Source: Actinomycetota bacterium (lineage in GTDB: Bacteria; Actinomycetota; Geothermincolia; Geothermincolales; RBG-13-55-18). From it: DNA of 55,641 nt. The stretch covers positions 95,709 through 151,349 of the forward strand of contig JASEFK010000007.1 of the NCBI GenBank assembly GCA_030019255.1. The letters are read 5' to 3'. Position numbers and translations under genes: made by a program. Of this stretch, positions 9,808-19,399 are shown in pieces. The notes beneath the pieces were generated by a model. That model was not told where the DNA came from. It searched no databases and saw only the letters and a list, made by a program, of their open reading frames with translations. Within the stretch, counting starts at the first letter, position 1. Every line of letters begins with the position of its first letter.

Positions 9808-10986
9808 TCAGGTATGGTATTCCGCATTGATGCGCACGTATTCGTAACTCAGGTCGCATGTCCAGACCTCGGCCTCCCCCCTGCCCCGGCCCAGGCTTAT
9901 CTCCAGGTCCACCCGGGGGGAGGACATTACCTTCCTAAGCGCACCTTCCTCCACGTCCACCGGTCCGCCTCCCCGGGCCACAGGAAGGCCCCCGAAGCGT
10001 ACCTCCACCCCCGCCGCATCCAGTTCGGGAAGGGAGGCTCCCAGGGCCTGCACCACCCGGCCCCAGTTGGCGTCCCCGCCGAAGAAGGCCGTTTTAACCA
10101 GGGGGGAATCCGCAACCGCGCGGGCCGCCGCCTCCGCCTCCGCGTCGTCCTCGGCCTCCCGCACGCGGACGGTTATGAACCTGGTGGCTCCCTCGCCGTC
10201 CTCCACTATCAGGCGAGCCAGGCGGGAGCACAGGGGAAGGAGGGCCTCCTCCAACTCCTCGCCTCCCACCCTTCGCCCGGAGAGCCCGCTGGCCATTGCC
10301 ACCACCATGTCGTTGGTGCTGGTGCAGCCATCCACCGTGATGCGGTTGAAGGTGCGGTCCACCACCCGGCGCAGGGCCCGGGAGAGTTCCCAGGTCTCCA
10401 CCCGGGCGTCGGTAGTGATGAAGGCCAGCATGGTAGCCATGCGGGGACTGATCATGCCCGCCCCCTTGGCCATGCCTCCCACCCGGAAGCCGTCCGCCTC
10501 CAGGGACCACTGCTTGGGAAAGGTGTCCGTGGTCATGATAGCCTCCGCCGCCCGGCCGGCACCCTCCCGGCTGAGGGAGGTGGCCGCCTCGGAGATGCCC
10601 TTTCTCACCTTCTCCATGTCCAGGTAACACCCGATGACCCCGGTTGAGGCCACCGCCACCTCCCGTGCCGGTATTCCCAGCTCCCGGGCCGCCGTCCCGG
10701 CCATGTCCCGGGCGTCCTCCAGGCCCCTCCGGCCGGTCCAGGCGTTGGCGTTGCCGCTGTTGGCCACCACCGCCCGCAGGCTTCCTCCCCGCAGGTTCTC
10801 CATGGTGACCAGGACCGGGGCGGCCCGGAAGGCGTTGGTGGTGAAGACCCCGGCCGCCGAACAGCTGACCTCCGAGGATATGAGACACAGGTCCGGCTTG
10901 CCGCTCTCCTTCAGGCCGCAGGCCACCCCCGCGGCCGCGAAACCGAGGGGCGCGCACACGCCGCCCATTATCTCCGTAGATGTCAT
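9808..10986 (-). CDS. argJ: Glutamate N-acetyltransferase / N-acetylglutamate synthase (ArgJ)
   Basis: Transfers the acetyl group from N-acetylornithine to glutamate, recycling it; many versions also use acetyl-CoA. The 392-residue precursor carries the autoprocessing region KGAGMI (174-179) followed by MATML (183-187), with T185 the expected nucleophile. No argA or argE is seen in the window, which fits the cyclic pathway. Whether it is mono- or bifunctional cannot be read from sequence. It follows argC after a 138-nt gap. Confidence 0.96.
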   Translation of the reverse strand: MTSTEIMGGVCAPLGFAAAGVACGLKESGKPDLCLISSEVSCSAAGVFTTNAFRAAPVLVTMENLRGGSLRAVVANSGNANAWTGRRGLEDARDMAGTAARELGIPAREVAVASTGVIGCYLDMEKVRKGISEAATSLSREGAGRAAEAIMTTDTFPKQWSLEADGFRVGGMAKGAGMISPRMATMLAFITTDARVETWELSRALRRVVDRTFNRITVDGCTSTNDMVVAMASGLSGRRVGGEELEEALLPLCSRLARLIVEDGEGATRFITVRVREAEDDAEAEAAARAVADSPLVKTAFFGGDANWGRVVQALGASLPELDAAGVEVRFGGLPVARGGGPVDVEEGALRKVMSSPRVDLEISLGRGRGEAEVWTCDLSYEYVRINAEYHT

Positions 10987-11124
10987 CCTTCGTCTCCTTT
11001 ACCTTTATAAAGTCTCCCGTCTCCTTCGAAAACGGGCATTTCCGCAACCACCGGAAACGGCAACCTCCATACCCCGGTTCCCCGACGGGTCCGCTCGACC
11101 CTTGTCCGGCACCCCGCCATCCTC

Positions 11125-12159
11125 TCAGGGGAAGATGCCCGGATCCTCCAGGCCCAGGGACTCCTCCCAGCCCATCATGATGTTCATGCACTGCACCGCC
11201 TGACCGGAGGCCCCTTTCACCAGGTTGTCGATGGCCGACGCCACCACCAGCACTCCCCTCTCGCGGTCCAGGTGCCACCCGAGGTGGCAGTAATTGCTCC
11301 CCGAAACGCACTTGGTCTCCGGGAAACGCCCCTCCCCGAGGAGGACCACGAAACGGGACCCGGCATAGAAGTCCTCGTAGGTCCCGGCGACCTCCCGCGG
11401 GTTCACCTCGGTCCCCACGGACAGGTAACAGGTGGCCAGGATGCCACGGCTCATGGGCACCAGGTGGGGTACGAAATTAACCCTCACCGGCCGGGAGGAG
11501 AGCTCCGTGAGCCGGCCCTCGATCTCCGGCGTGTGGCGGTGGGAGCCCACCGCATAGGGCTTCACGCTCTCGTCGGCCTGGGCGAAATGGGAGGAGAGGG
11601 AAAGGGTCCTCCCCGCCCCGGAAACCCCCGACTTGGCATCGATGACGCATCCCTCCAGGGGATAGCCGCGCAGGGCCAGGGGTCCCAGAGCCAGCAGGGC
11701 GGCGGTGGGGTAACACCCGGGCACGGCCACCAGCCGGGCCTCCCGAATGCCCGTGGAGTAGAACTCGGGCAGGCCGTATACCGCCTGGGAAAGAAGGTCC
11801 GGGGAGCCGTGTTCCTTCCCGTACCAGCGGGCGTACTCCCGGGCATCGGTCAGCCTGTAATCCGCGGAGAGGTCCACCACCCTGGCCCCGCCCTCCAGAA
11901 GGGACGGCACCACCTCCATGGCCTCCCCATGGGGAAGGGCGACGAAGTGGAGCTCCGCTTCCTCAAGCGCCTCCTGCGGCCGGAAGGAGCGAAACCTCAT
12001 GCCCCGGTAGGCATGCAGGTGAGGGTAGAGCTCATCCACTTCCTTTCCCGCATAAGTATGCGCGGTCACATAAGCCACCTCCACTCTGGGGTGGCGGAAA
12101 AGCAGGCGCATGAGCTCCGCACCGGTGTACCCGGAAGCGCCTATAATGCCTACCTTCAT
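11125..12159 (-). CDS. argC: N-acetyl-gamma-glutamyl-phosphate reductase
   Basis: NADPH-dependent reduction of N-acetylglutamyl phosphate. It is 344 residues long. The Rossmann motif GASGYTG (7-13) starts the protein and the catalytic cysteine is C149 in AVPGCYPT. It is the first gene of the arg operon. The ATG at 12159 has AGAGGTG 5 nt upstream, and the leader is short (about 40 nt), starting from a promoter overlapped by two ArgR boxes. Confidence 0.97.
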   Translation of the reverse strand: MKVGIIGASGYTGAELMRLLFRHPRVEVAYVTAHTYAGKEVDELYPHLHAYRGMRFRSFRPQEALEEAELHFVALPHGEAMEVVPSLLEGGARVVDLSADYRLTDAREYARWYGKEHGSPDLLSQAVYGLPEFYSTGIREARLVAVPGCYPTAALLALGPLALRGYPLEGCVIDAKSGVSGAGRTLSLSSHFAQADESVKPYAVGSHRHTPEIEGRLTELSSRPVRVNFVPHLVPMSRGILATCYLSVGTEVNPREVAGTYEDFYAGSRFVVLLGEGRFPETKCVSGSNYCHLGWHLDRERGVLVVASAIDNLVKGASGQAVQCMNIMMGWEESLGLEDPGIFP

Positions 12160-12200
12160 GCGGACACCTCTTCGTCCTCCGACGAGTTACTCACAACATT

Positions 12201-12226
12201 ATGCCTAATTATGCATAATTTTGCAT
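12201..12226 (-). promoter_or_regulatory. Double ArgR operator upstream of argC
   Basis: Two 16-bp near-palindromes share one half-site. The plus-strand sequences are ATGCCTAATTATGCAT (12201-12216) and ATGCATAATTTTGCAT (12211-12226). Each differs at one position from the perfect palindrome ATGCATAATTATGCAT, and they are offset by 10 bp, one helical turn. They resemble actinobacterial ARG boxes of the TTGCATA/ATGCAA type. The pair covers the -10 box and most of the spacer of the argC promoter, so bound ArgR hexamer should block RNA polymerase. Confidence 0.85.
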
Positions 12227-12235
12227 TTCTGTCAA
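12208..12235 (-). promoter_or_regulatory. argC operon promoter
   Basis: On the minus strand TTGACA (12230-12235) and CATAAT (12208-12213) are separated by 16 bp, a near-consensus housekeeping promoter. Transcription should start near 12201, about 40 nt before the argC ATG. Confidence 0.8.
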
Positions 12236-13219
12236 TCAGGATCCGGCCGAAGCCAGGCGGATTACCGTCCCGGTCAGGGCGTCCTCCGGCTCCGCGCGCC
12301 CCGTCTTGAGGTCCCGTTCCGCCTCCATCAGGGCGGCCAGGGACCGGCGGAGGCCTTCCTCCCCCAGCCGTGAGGCCTGGGGCCGGAGGCGGGAGCTAAG
12401 CGTCCACTCCATGCTCGCCGGCATCTTCAGTTCCACGGCGATCTCCCGGTCGGACAGACCGTCGTCCCGCAGGGCCTTGTAGTGGAGCAGGCGTAGATAG
12501 TGACGGGAAAGGGCGTAGAGGACCCGGTTGGGGTCCTCTCCCTGCCTCAACAGGCGGCGCAGTATCTTCAGGGCCTGGTCCGTGTCCCCCAGCATCACCC
12601 GGTCGGTCAGCTCGTAGACCGCTTTCTCCGCCGAGGGCATCACCAGGGCCACCACTTCCTCCAGCTCCACGGGCCGGTCGCCCTGGTGAAAAAGGGATAT
12701 CTTCTCCACCGCCGCTTCCAGGGCCATGAGATCCTCGCCCACCATCTCCAGGAGATAAGGTATGGCCCTGCCGTTCACCCGCAGCCCCCGCGCTTCGAAG
12801 CGGGACTTTATCCACAGTGGAAACTCGCGGCGGGATATGGCCGCCTCCCTCACCGCGGCCTTTTCCCGGCAGGCCTTGATAAGGGGAGCGTTCTTCTTCA
12901 GACCTGAGGCCAGGATTATAAGAACCGCGCTCTCCGGGGGACGATCCAGGAAGGAGGAAAGCCGTTTCACCTCCCCCGGGGTGAGCCGCTGGGCCTCCTT
13001 TATGACCACGTACCTCCACCCGCCGGCCAGGGGAAGGGTCTCCGCGGCGGCCAGGGCTTCCTCCAGGCCATCCTCGCCCATGCGGAAGACGTCGAGGTTG
13101 AATTCCAGCTCCGGATGGTTACGGGAAGCCTTTTCCAGGATCTTCCTGAGCTCATCCTCCAGGAGGAGGGGTTGTTCCCCGTGAATGAGAACGGCCCGGG
13201 CCCGTTTTCCCTCGCCCAA
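12236..13219 (-). CDS. holA: DNA polymerase III delta subunit
   Basis: Clamp-loader subunit that opens the sliding clamp; 327 residues, family length. It begins with the diagnostic VLIHGEQPLLLEDELRKIL and later carries SRHYLRLLHYKAL, typical of the HolA collar domain. The TTG start at 13219 has CGGAGGGGG 6 nt upstream. An ATG 20 codons earlier would overlap comEC and add unrelated residues. The start lies 1 nt past the comEC stop, so the two are translationally coupled; comEA-comEC-holA is a common bacterial gene order. Confidence 0.93.
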   Translation of the reverse strand: MGEGKRARAVLIHGEQPLLLEDELRKILEKASRNHPELEFNLDVFRMGEDGLEEALAAAETLPLAGGWRYVVIKEAQRLTPGEVKRLSSFLDRPPESAVLIILASGLKKNAPLIKACREKAAVREAAISRREFPLWIKSRFEARGLRVNGRAIPYLLEMVGEDLMALEAAVEKISLFHQGDRPVELEEVVALVMPSAEKAVYELTDRVMLGDTDQALKILRRLLRQGEDPNRVLYALSRHYLRLLHYKALRDDGLSDREIAVELKMPASMEWTLSSRLRPQASRLGEEGLRRSLAALMEAERDLKTGRAEPEDALTGTVIRLASAGS

Positions 13220-13220
13220 T

Positions 13221-15710
13221 TCAAGCCCCCTCCGATGACGGCATACATGAAGCTGCCCGGGTACGAACGTCCCATCCATCCTGGGTCCACCGGCTTGTGC
13301 GATGGCGGAAGGCCATAAGTTGGCCCCTCCCGCCCGGCGAACCGGGGCACCCTCCGGTCACGGTCGCCGGAACCGGGCTTCCGGCCGGGTGGGCGCCGCT
13401 CTCTTCCCGCCGCTCTCCCGGAAGCTCGGGGCCGCGACGGGACACCCCCTCCCGCGAGGTCTCCACCCGAAATCCCCCCTCCACCACACGGATTACTATA
13501 TCACCGCCGAGGTCGGTCCGGTACACGGCGCATCCCTGCGCCCGCAGAGCGCGCAAGGTGCGCGGGGAGGGATGGCCATAAGAATTACCGGCCCCCACGC
13601 TGATGACCGCCAGCCGCGGGCGCAGGGCCAGGAGGAACTCCTCCCACCCCGCCGCATATCCGCCGTGATGGGGGACCTTCAGCAGGTCGCACGGGGGGAG
13701 GGGTTCCCGCAGGAGTCCATCCATGCCCTCCTCCTCCACGTCGCCCGGAAAAAGGAAACTCCTACCGCCCGCTTCCATCCTCAACACCAGCGACCGGTCA
13801 TTGGCGGCGAGCTCGGGCCCGCAGGCGGGATCGGGACCCAGTGCCTCCAGCTTTACGTCGCCCACCTCGAACCGGTCTCCCCGCTTCATCTCCCGCACCG
13901 GAATACCCATCTCCGCGGCCAGGCTGAAGAAGCGATGTCCCTCCTTCCCCTGCAGCGGGGGATGGAGGACGAGGCCCACGGAGCAGGCCCTCAGGGCTCC
14001 CTCCAGCCCACCGGCATGGTCTTCCTCCGGGTGGCTCACGACGACGGCATCCAGGCGGCGGACGTCTCTCGCGCGGAGTTTTCCTTCCAGGACGAAGGGG
14101 TCCTTTCCCCCGTCCACCAGAAGGTTCACGCCCCCGGGGGCCTGGACAAGGCAGGCGTCCCCCTGACCCACGTCCAGAAAGGTAAGGTCGATTCCCCTCG
14201 CGCCCCCCAGTGCGGGGAGATTGAGCTGCAGGCCGCATGCCAGGAGGAGGGAGAGGAGGACGGCGAGGGAAAGCCCCGCCCACCTCCGAACCCTTCCCCT
14301 TCCCATAAGGGCAGCAAGAAGCAGGGGAAAATAGATCGTTATCCAGGCCAGGGAAAAGGGGTAGACGCGGACCAGGCTCCACCTGGCAGAGGAGAAGAAC
14401 CCGGCTACCTTGAGTATCCAGCGGGCCAGCGGGGCGGCGGCGAGCAGGGGGAGGGAGGCTCCCGGAATCCCGAGGGCCGCCAGGCACAAGGAAAACATGG
14501 AAAACCCCATGAGCAGGGGAAGCACGGGAAGCACCAGGAGGTTGCTCACGGGGGCCAAAAGGGGCAGCTCCCCGAAGTGGTGCAGGAGGAAAGGGCCCAC
14601 GGCGGCCTGGGCGGCCAGGGAGGTGACCACGAGGTCCAGGAACCGGGAGTTGCCAGCTCCTATAAGGACTCCAAGTGGACGGCGCAGAAGCACCACCCCC
14701 AGGGCTGCGGCTAGGGATAGCTGGAAACTGGGAGAAGCTGCCAGGTCGGCCTGGCGCACGAACAGGAGGATTACCGCCGCTCCGGCGGCGGAAAGGAAAT
14801 CGAAGTCCCTTCCCAGGAGGAAGGCCGCCCCGGCCACCAGAAGCACCGCCGAGGCCCTCAGGACGGGCACGGAAAGCCCGGCCATCAGGGCATAAACGGC
14901 CAGAAGGGGTACTTGCAGGAATATCGTCGCCCGGCGGGAGAGGGTCAACTTCCTTCCCAGCCAGAGGAGTCCGACGGCCAGAATGCCCACGTGCAGCCCG
15001 GAGGCGGCGCAGAGGTGGATCAACCCCGAGCCGCGGAGGGCCACCAGGTCGCTCAGTTCCAGCCTCCGGTAATCCCCCAGCAGGATTCCGCCAAGGAGAG
15101 CTGCCTCCCGTTTTACCAGGACCCTCTCGGCCAGTCCCTCCCACCTCGTGCGCAGGAAGACGGCGCAGCGCAGCAGAGGATTGCCCGCGCCTCCCAGTCG
15201 CCGGACCTTTTCCGCCCGGAGGCTGCCCGCCACCTGGCCCCCGGAACGGGGGAAGATGTGGAGGTAGCCCTCAACCTCCAGCCGGTCCCCCCATTCCGGG
15301 GACTCGTTTTCCTCCCCCGTCCGCAGGAGGTACCGGTCCCCAGGCATGGCGAAGGGACAGTCTCTTGCCTTCTCCACCCGGAAGAGGAAAACCTCCCCCC
15401 CTGCACCGCCGGCGTTTCCCGGCTCCACCTTCCCTTCCAGGCGCGTCCATCCGGCCTCTCCCCTCCGGCCCTCCAGCCGCCGTTCGCCGTTCCAGGCGAC
15501 GAAAAAGCCGGCATAGAATAGCAGCAGGGCCGGAAGCACCCAGGCCCATTCCTTCCTCCCTCTCCCGGCGGCCAGCAGCAGCATGGCCAGGGTTCCCGCC
15601 GAGAGCACCCATGGAAAGGTCTCCCTGGCGGCGCAGCCCAGCGCCCCGCCCAGCGCCAGGGCCAGGGCGAGGAGGAGGAGGCGGGAGCGGCAAAGGAGGT
15701 CTCTTCCCAT
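13221..15710 (-). CDS. comEC: ComEC/Rec2 DNA-uptake channel
   Basis: Inner-membrane channel that passes single-stranded DNA in natural transformation. It has 829 residues. Seen in order are N-terminal membrane helices, a soluble OB-like domain (DUF4131 region, about 85-175), the competence domain with the conserved ASGLHVGIL and many membrane segments (about 190-500), then a metallo-beta-lactamase-like domain starting FLDVGQGDA with SHPEEDHAGG and PHHGG. The last 75 residues are Pro/Gly/Arg-rich and unlike the family. Together with comEA it suggests competence, though no type IV pilus gene is in view. Confidence 0.93.
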   Translation of the reverse strand: MGRDLLCRSRLLLLALALALGGALGCAARETFPWVLSAGTLAMLLLAAGRGRKEWAWVLPALLLFYAGFFVAWNGERRLEGRRGEAGWTRLEGKVEPGNAGGAGGEVFLFRVEKARDCPFAMPGDRYLLRTGEENESPEWGDRLEVEGYLHIFPRSGGQVAGSLRAEKVRRLGGAGNPLLRCAVFLRTRWEGLAERVLVKREAALLGGILLGDYRRLELSDLVALRGSGLIHLCAASGLHVGILAVGLLWLGRKLTLSRRATIFLQVPLLAVYALMAGLSVPVLRASAVLLVAGAAFLLGRDFDFLSAAGAAVILLFVRQADLAASPSFQLSLAAALGVVLLRRPLGVLIGAGNSRFLDLVVTSLAAQAAVGPFLLHHFGELPLLAPVSNLLVLPVLPLLMGFSMFSLCLAALGIPGASLPLLAAAPLARWILKVAGFFSSARWSLVRVYPFSLAWITIYFPLLLAALMGRGRVRRWAGLSLAVLLSLLLACGLQLNLPALGGARGIDLTFLDVGQGDACLVQAPGGVNLLVDGGKDPFVLEGKLRARDVRRLDAVVVSHPEEDHAGGLEGALRACSVGLVLHPPLQGKEGHRFFSLAAEMGIPVREMKRGDRFEVGDVKLEALGPDPACGPELAANDRSLVLRMEAGGRSFLFPGDVEEEGMDGLLREPLPPCDLLKVPHHGGYAAGWEEFLLALRPRLAVISVGAGNSYGHPSPRTLRALRAQGCAVYRTDLGGDIVIRVVEGGFRVETSREGVSRRGPELPGERREESGAHPAGSPVPATVTGGCPGSPGGRGQLMAFRHRTSRWTQDGWDVRTRAASCMPSSEGA

Positions 15711-16013
15711 TTCCAGGCATTACCAAGCCGATTCCCGGCCGGGGGCAACGGCACATGTGGAACAACCACGGAATACCACGTGCGACGCCCGGCGGCTAAG
15801 GAATTCCGCATGCCACCCACATTCGCGTGCCACGCACGGGCTTTCCTTGCGGGATTGCCGCCGCGGAAAATTCGTGCCCATGCCGCCGCCCCCTCTGCGG
15901 GTATACTCGCAACGAGCCGTCAAGAGCCGAGTTTCACGCTTCCGCCCCGCTCCCAGCGTCAGGCCGTCTTTGCCGCCGGGCGACCCCTGGTCCCGGGGCG
16001 CCTCGGTACGGCC
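15711..16013. other. Intergenic gap between comEA and comEC
   Basis: About 300 bp without a convincing gene. A TTGACG and a TATACC occur on the minus strand near 15898-15925, but they are only 12 bp apart, too close for a promoter. No terminator hairpin with a T-tract is seen. Confidence 0.4.
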
Positions 16014-16616
16014 TCAGATCTCCACCAGGTCCTTCAGCTCCTCGAACTTCTTGGGGCCTATGCCGGAGACCTTCCGGAGTTCCTCAACGCTGCGGAAACC
16101 CCCGTTCGCCTCCCGGTAATCCAGGATGCGCTGGGCCAGGGTGGGACCGATGCCGGGAAGGCGCTCCAGCTCCTCCTTCCCCGCCGTGTTTATGTTCACC
16201 CGGCCCCCCGCCTGTGACGCGGCCCCATCCTGGTCTCCGACGCTCTCCCCCTTCCGGGGCACGGTTATCTTCTGTCCGTCGCGCACCGGCTGGGCCAGGT
16301 TGAGGGAATCCAGGTCCGCGTCCGGGAGGGCTCCGCCGGCCTGCTCCACGGCGTCCATCACCCGCGCGCCGGGATCGAGGAGCACCACACCGGGGTGAAC
16401 AACCGCTCCCGCCACGTGCACGGCCAGCCTGGTTTCCGCGGCTTCGGCCTCCTGCTCCTCCTGTGCCGGCAGGAAATTGCCTTCCGGACGGGGGGCGGGC
16501 CGCAGCAGGAAATAACCGCCCACCCCCGCGGCCAGGAGCAAGGCGACGACCATCGCCAGCTGCCGGTAGGACAGGCCGGAAGCCCAGTCGAGCAGGGAGG
16601 ATAATTTCTCCAGCAT
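16014..16616 (-). CDS. comEA: ComEA-type DNA receptor
   Basis: Membrane-anchored double-stranded DNA-binding protein of natural transformation, 200 residues. One membrane helix lies at about 18-38, followed by an acidic linker. A SLBB-type domain follows at about 60-115 (VHVAGAVVHPGVVLLDPGARVMDAV), then a tandem helix-hairpin-helix domain at 138-200 (VNINTAGKEELERLPGIGP and VSGIGPKKF) that binds DNA. It lies between leuS and comEC on the same strand. Confidence 0.94.
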   Translation of the reverse strand: MLEKLSSLLDWASGLSYRQLAMVVALLLAAGVGGYFLLRPAPRPEGNFLPAQEEQEAEAAETRLAVHVAGAVVHPGVVLLDPGARVMDAVEQAGGALPDADLDSLNLAQPVRDGQKITVPRKGESVGDQDGAASQAGGRVNINTAGKEELERLPGIGPTLAQRILDYREANGGFRSVEELRKVSGIGPKKFEELKDLVEI

Positions 16617-16659
16617 CTCCGTGTTCCGGAGCTCGCCGCGTCTGCTCGCAGCGAGGTTC

Positions 16660-19137
16660 TCAGCGGGTCACGATGTTCACCAGCTTGCCGGGGACCACCA
16701 CCACCCGGGCGATCTCCCTTCCTTCCAGGTTTTTCCTCACCCTGGGCGAGGAAAGCGCCACCCGTTCCATCTCCTCCCGGGTGATGTCGGCGTCCACCTC
16801 GATGCGGTCCCTGACCTTTCCGTCCACCTGGGCCACCAGGGTGATGCGCTCGGAGCGGGCCAGGCGGGGATCGTACTCCGGCCAGGGCTGCTGGTGCACG
16901 CTGAACTCACCTCCCACCTCCTCCCAGAGCTCTTCGGTTATGAAAGGGGCGAAGGGAGCCAGGAGGAGGATGAGGGTGCGGATGGCCTCGTGGCCCTCGA
17001 AGGTGTTGAAGGCGTCGGGGTATTCCTCGATCTCCCGGTAGAGCCCGTTGGTAAACTCCATGATGGCGGCGATGGCCGTGTTGAAGGCGAAACGCTCGAT
17101 GTCCTCGGTGACCTTCTTGATGGTGCGGTGGGTGAGGTGGGACAGCCTCTTGAGCACCTCGGCATCCTCGGGCACTGGCTGGGTCTTGAAGGTGAGGATG
17201 TCCAGGTAGCGGTGGACCAGTCGCCACACGCGGTGCAGGAACCGGTGGGCTCCCTCTATGCCCGCGTCGTTCCACTCCTTGTCCGCCTCCGGGGGACCCA
17301 GGAAGAGGATGAACAGGCGCAGGGTGTCTGCGCCGTAGCTGTCGATGAAACTCTCCGGGGTGATCACGTTCCCCTTGGACTTGCTCATCTTGGCCCCTCC
17401 CATGACCACCATCCCTTGGCACAGGAGGTTGGTGAAGGGCTCGTCGAAGTCCACCATCCCCAGGTCCTTGAGGACCTTGGTGAAGAAGCGGGAATAGAGG
17501 AGATGCATGATGGCGTGCTCGATTCCCCCTATGTATTGGTCCACGGGGAGCCAGTAACGCACCGCCCGGGGATCGAAGGGCCGTTCCTTCTCGTGAGGGC
17601 TGGCGTAACGCAGGTAATACCAGGAGGAGTCCACGAAGGTGTCCATGGTGTCTGTCTCCCGCTCCGCCTCCCCGCCGCAGCGCGGGCAGGTGGTGCGACG
17701 GAACTCCTCCGACCTCTCCAGGGGAGAGGGCCCCTCGAATATGAACTCCACGTCCTCGGGCAGGAGCACGGGCAGGTCCTCCTCGGGCACGGGGACCATC
17801 CCGCACCGGGAACAGTAGATGATGGGGATAGGTACGCCCCAATATCGCTGACGGGAGATCAGCCAGTCACGCAGCCGGTAGTTAACGGTGCGCCTGCCCC
17901 ACCCGTGCTCCTCCAGGTAATCCGGGACCCTGAGCGTTCGCCCCTCCTCGCTGTCCAGCCCCTCAAAGGGCCCCGAGTTCACCATGGTCCCGGGATCCAC
18001 ATAGGCCCCGGTCATCTCCTCCGGGCGCAGCTCGCCTCCCGGTGGCTGAATGACCACCCGGATGGGCAGGCCGAACTTGCGGGCGAACTCGAAGTCCCTC
18101 TGGTCGTGCGCGGGAACGGCCATCACCGCCCCCGTCCCGTACTCCATGAGCACGAAGTTGGCCGTCCAGATGGGCACCTCCTCCCCGTTGACCGGGTTCA
18201 CGGCATGCGCCCCCAGGAAGACCCCGTCCTTCTCCGTTTCCAAGGAGGCGCGCTCGATGGCCGAGACCCCCTTGAGCCGCTCGCGGAAGGCCTCCACCTC
18301 CTTCCGGTAGGGAGTGCCCTCGGTGAGTTCGTCCACCAGGGGGTGTTCCGGGGCCAGGAGGAAGAAGGTCACCCCCCACAGGGTATCCGGCCGGGTGGTG
18401 AAGATGGGTATTTCCTGCCCCGTCTCCTTGACCCGGAAGATCACCTCGCATCCCTCGGAGCGCCCGATCCAGTTGCGCTGCATGGTGAGGACGCTCTCCG
18501 GCCACCCGGAGAGCTGGTCCATGTCCTTAAGCAGCCTCTCCGCGTAGGCGGTGATGCGCAGGAACCACTGGGAGAGAGCCTTCTGCTCCACCAGGGTGTC
18601 ACAGCGCTCGCAGCGCCCTCCGACCACCTGCTCGTTGGCCAACACGGTGCGGCAGGAGGGGCACCAGTTGGCCCAGGCCAGGGCCTTGTAGGCCAGGCCA
18701 CGCTCGTAGAACTTGAGGAAGAACCACTGGGTCCAGCGGTAGTACTCGGGATCGCAGGTGGCCAGCTCGCGGCTCCAGTCGTAGGAATATCCCAGGCGCT
18801 GTAGGCCCTCCTTGAGAAGGGCGATGTTGTCCCAGGTGTACTTGGAGGGATGGACCCCGGAGCGGATGGCCGCGTTCTCCGCCGGCAGCCCGAAGCCGTC
18901 CCACCCCATGGGATGGAGTACGTTCATCCCCCGGCGGCGCAGGTAACGCGCCAGCACGTCACCCAGGTTGTAATTGGCCACGTGCCCCATGTGGGCGGGG
19001 CCGGAGGGATAGGGGAACATGACCAGGACATACTTCTTGGGGCGTTTCTCGTCCTCATCGCACCGGTAAAGATCAGCTTCCTCCCAGCGCCGCCTCCACT
19101 TCTCCTCCAGGCGCGCGAAATCGTACTTCTCCTCCAT
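16660..19137 (-). CDS. leuS: Leucyl-tRNA synthetase
   Basis: Class I synthetase charging tRNA-Leu; 825 residues, usual length. The HIGH-type motif is HMGH (49-52) after FPYPSGPA. The zinc-type CPSC...CERC and CSRC...CPRC pairs, the CP1 editing region ([27 protein letters not shown]) and the KMSKSKGN catalytic loop are all present. The ATG at 19137 follows AGAGG by 5 nt; a GTG two codons earlier is less likely. A 17-bp palindrome lies immediately upstream of the ribosome-binding site. Confidence 0.97.
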   Translation of the reverse strand: MEEKYDFARLEEKWRRRWEEADLYRCDEDEKRPKKYVLVMFPYPSGPAHMGHVANYNLGDVLARYLRRRGMNVLHPMGWDGFGLPAENAAIRSGVHPSKYTWDNIALLKEGLQRLGYSYDWSRELATCDPEYYRWTQWFFLKFYERGLAYKALAWANWCPSCRTVLANEQVVGGRCERCDTLVEQKALSQWFLRITAYAERLLKDMDQLSGWPESVLTMQRNWIGRSEGCEVIFRVKETGQEIPIFTTRPDTLWGVTFFLLAPEHPLVDELTEGTPYRKEVEAFRERLKGVSAIERASLETEKDGVFLGAHAVNPVNGEEVPIWTANFVLMEYGTGAVMAVPAHDQRDFEFARKFGLPIRVVIQPPGGELRPEEMTGAYVDPGTMVNSGPFEGLDSEEGRTLRVPDYLEEHGWGRRTVNYRLRDWLISRQRYWGVPIPIIYCSRCGMVPVPEEDLPVLLPEDVEFIFEGPSPLERSEEFRRTTCPRCGGEAERETDTMDTFVDSSWYYLRYASPHEKERPFDPRAVRYWLPVDQYIGGIEHAIMHLLYSRFFTKVLKDLGMVDFDEPFTNLLCQGMVVMGGAKMSKSKGNVITPESFIDSYGADTLRLFILFLGPPEADKEWNDAGIEGAHRFLHRVWRLVHRYLDILTFKTQPVPEDAEVLKRLSHLTHRTIKKVTEDIERFAFNTAIAAIMEFTNGLYREIEEYPDAFNTFEGHEAIRTLILLLAPFAPFITEELWEEVGGEFSVHQQPWPEYDPRLARSERITLVAQVDGKVRDRIEVDADITREEMERVALSSPRVRKNLEGREIARVVVVPGKLVNIVTR

Positions 19138-19146
19138 GTTCACCTC

Positions 19147-19163
19147 TTGGAAACGGTTTCCAA
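19147..19163. repeat. 17-bp perfect palindrome at the leuS ribosome-binding site
   Basis: TTGGAAACGGTTTCCAA is perfectly symmetric around one base. In RNA it would form a 7-bp stem with a 3-nt loop directly before the leuS Shine-Dalgarno; in DNA it resembles a dimer operator. Its role is unknown. Confidence 0.6.
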
Positions 19164-19348
19164 TAGACTCTTACTTCCTTTCCTGCCCTCTCCGCGTCGT
19201 TCAATGATACGTTAAAGTATGCCTTCCCGGCAGTGCAACCCGCCGCGGCAACCGGGCCGCCCGCCAATCATCCGGACGCCCCCGCTGCCACTCGACCCAT
19301 TCACCGGCCTCTTTCCGTCATTTTTACTAATTCATATAACATGTACAT

Positions 19349-19376
19349 AATATATAATATAGGCCGCGGCTGACAA
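19349..19376 (-). promoter_or_regulatory. Probable leuS promoter
   Basis: On the minus strand TTGTCA (19371-19376) and TATATT (19349-19354) are spaced 16 bp apart within an AT-rich patch (19319-19361). A start near 19342 gives a leader of about 205 nt before leuS. No canonical T-box sequence is visible in that leader. Confidence 0.6.
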
Positions 19377-19399
19377 GACCCGTGGCCGGGAAATCAGCC

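Noticed and set aside
15898-15925. Promoter between comEA and comEC (TTGACG / TATACC)
   Set aside because: The two boxes are only 12 bp apart, too short for sigma-70-type recognition.
16621-18804. A 727-codon plus-strand open frame opposite leuS
   Set aside because: Pure antisense shadow of leuS with no ribosome-binding site or domain.
19164-19342. T-box riboswitch in the leuS leader
   Set aside because: The leader length is suitable, but the conserved GGTGGNACCGCG element is absent; GGTTGCCGCGG is only a partial resemblance and no terminator/antiterminator pair is visible.
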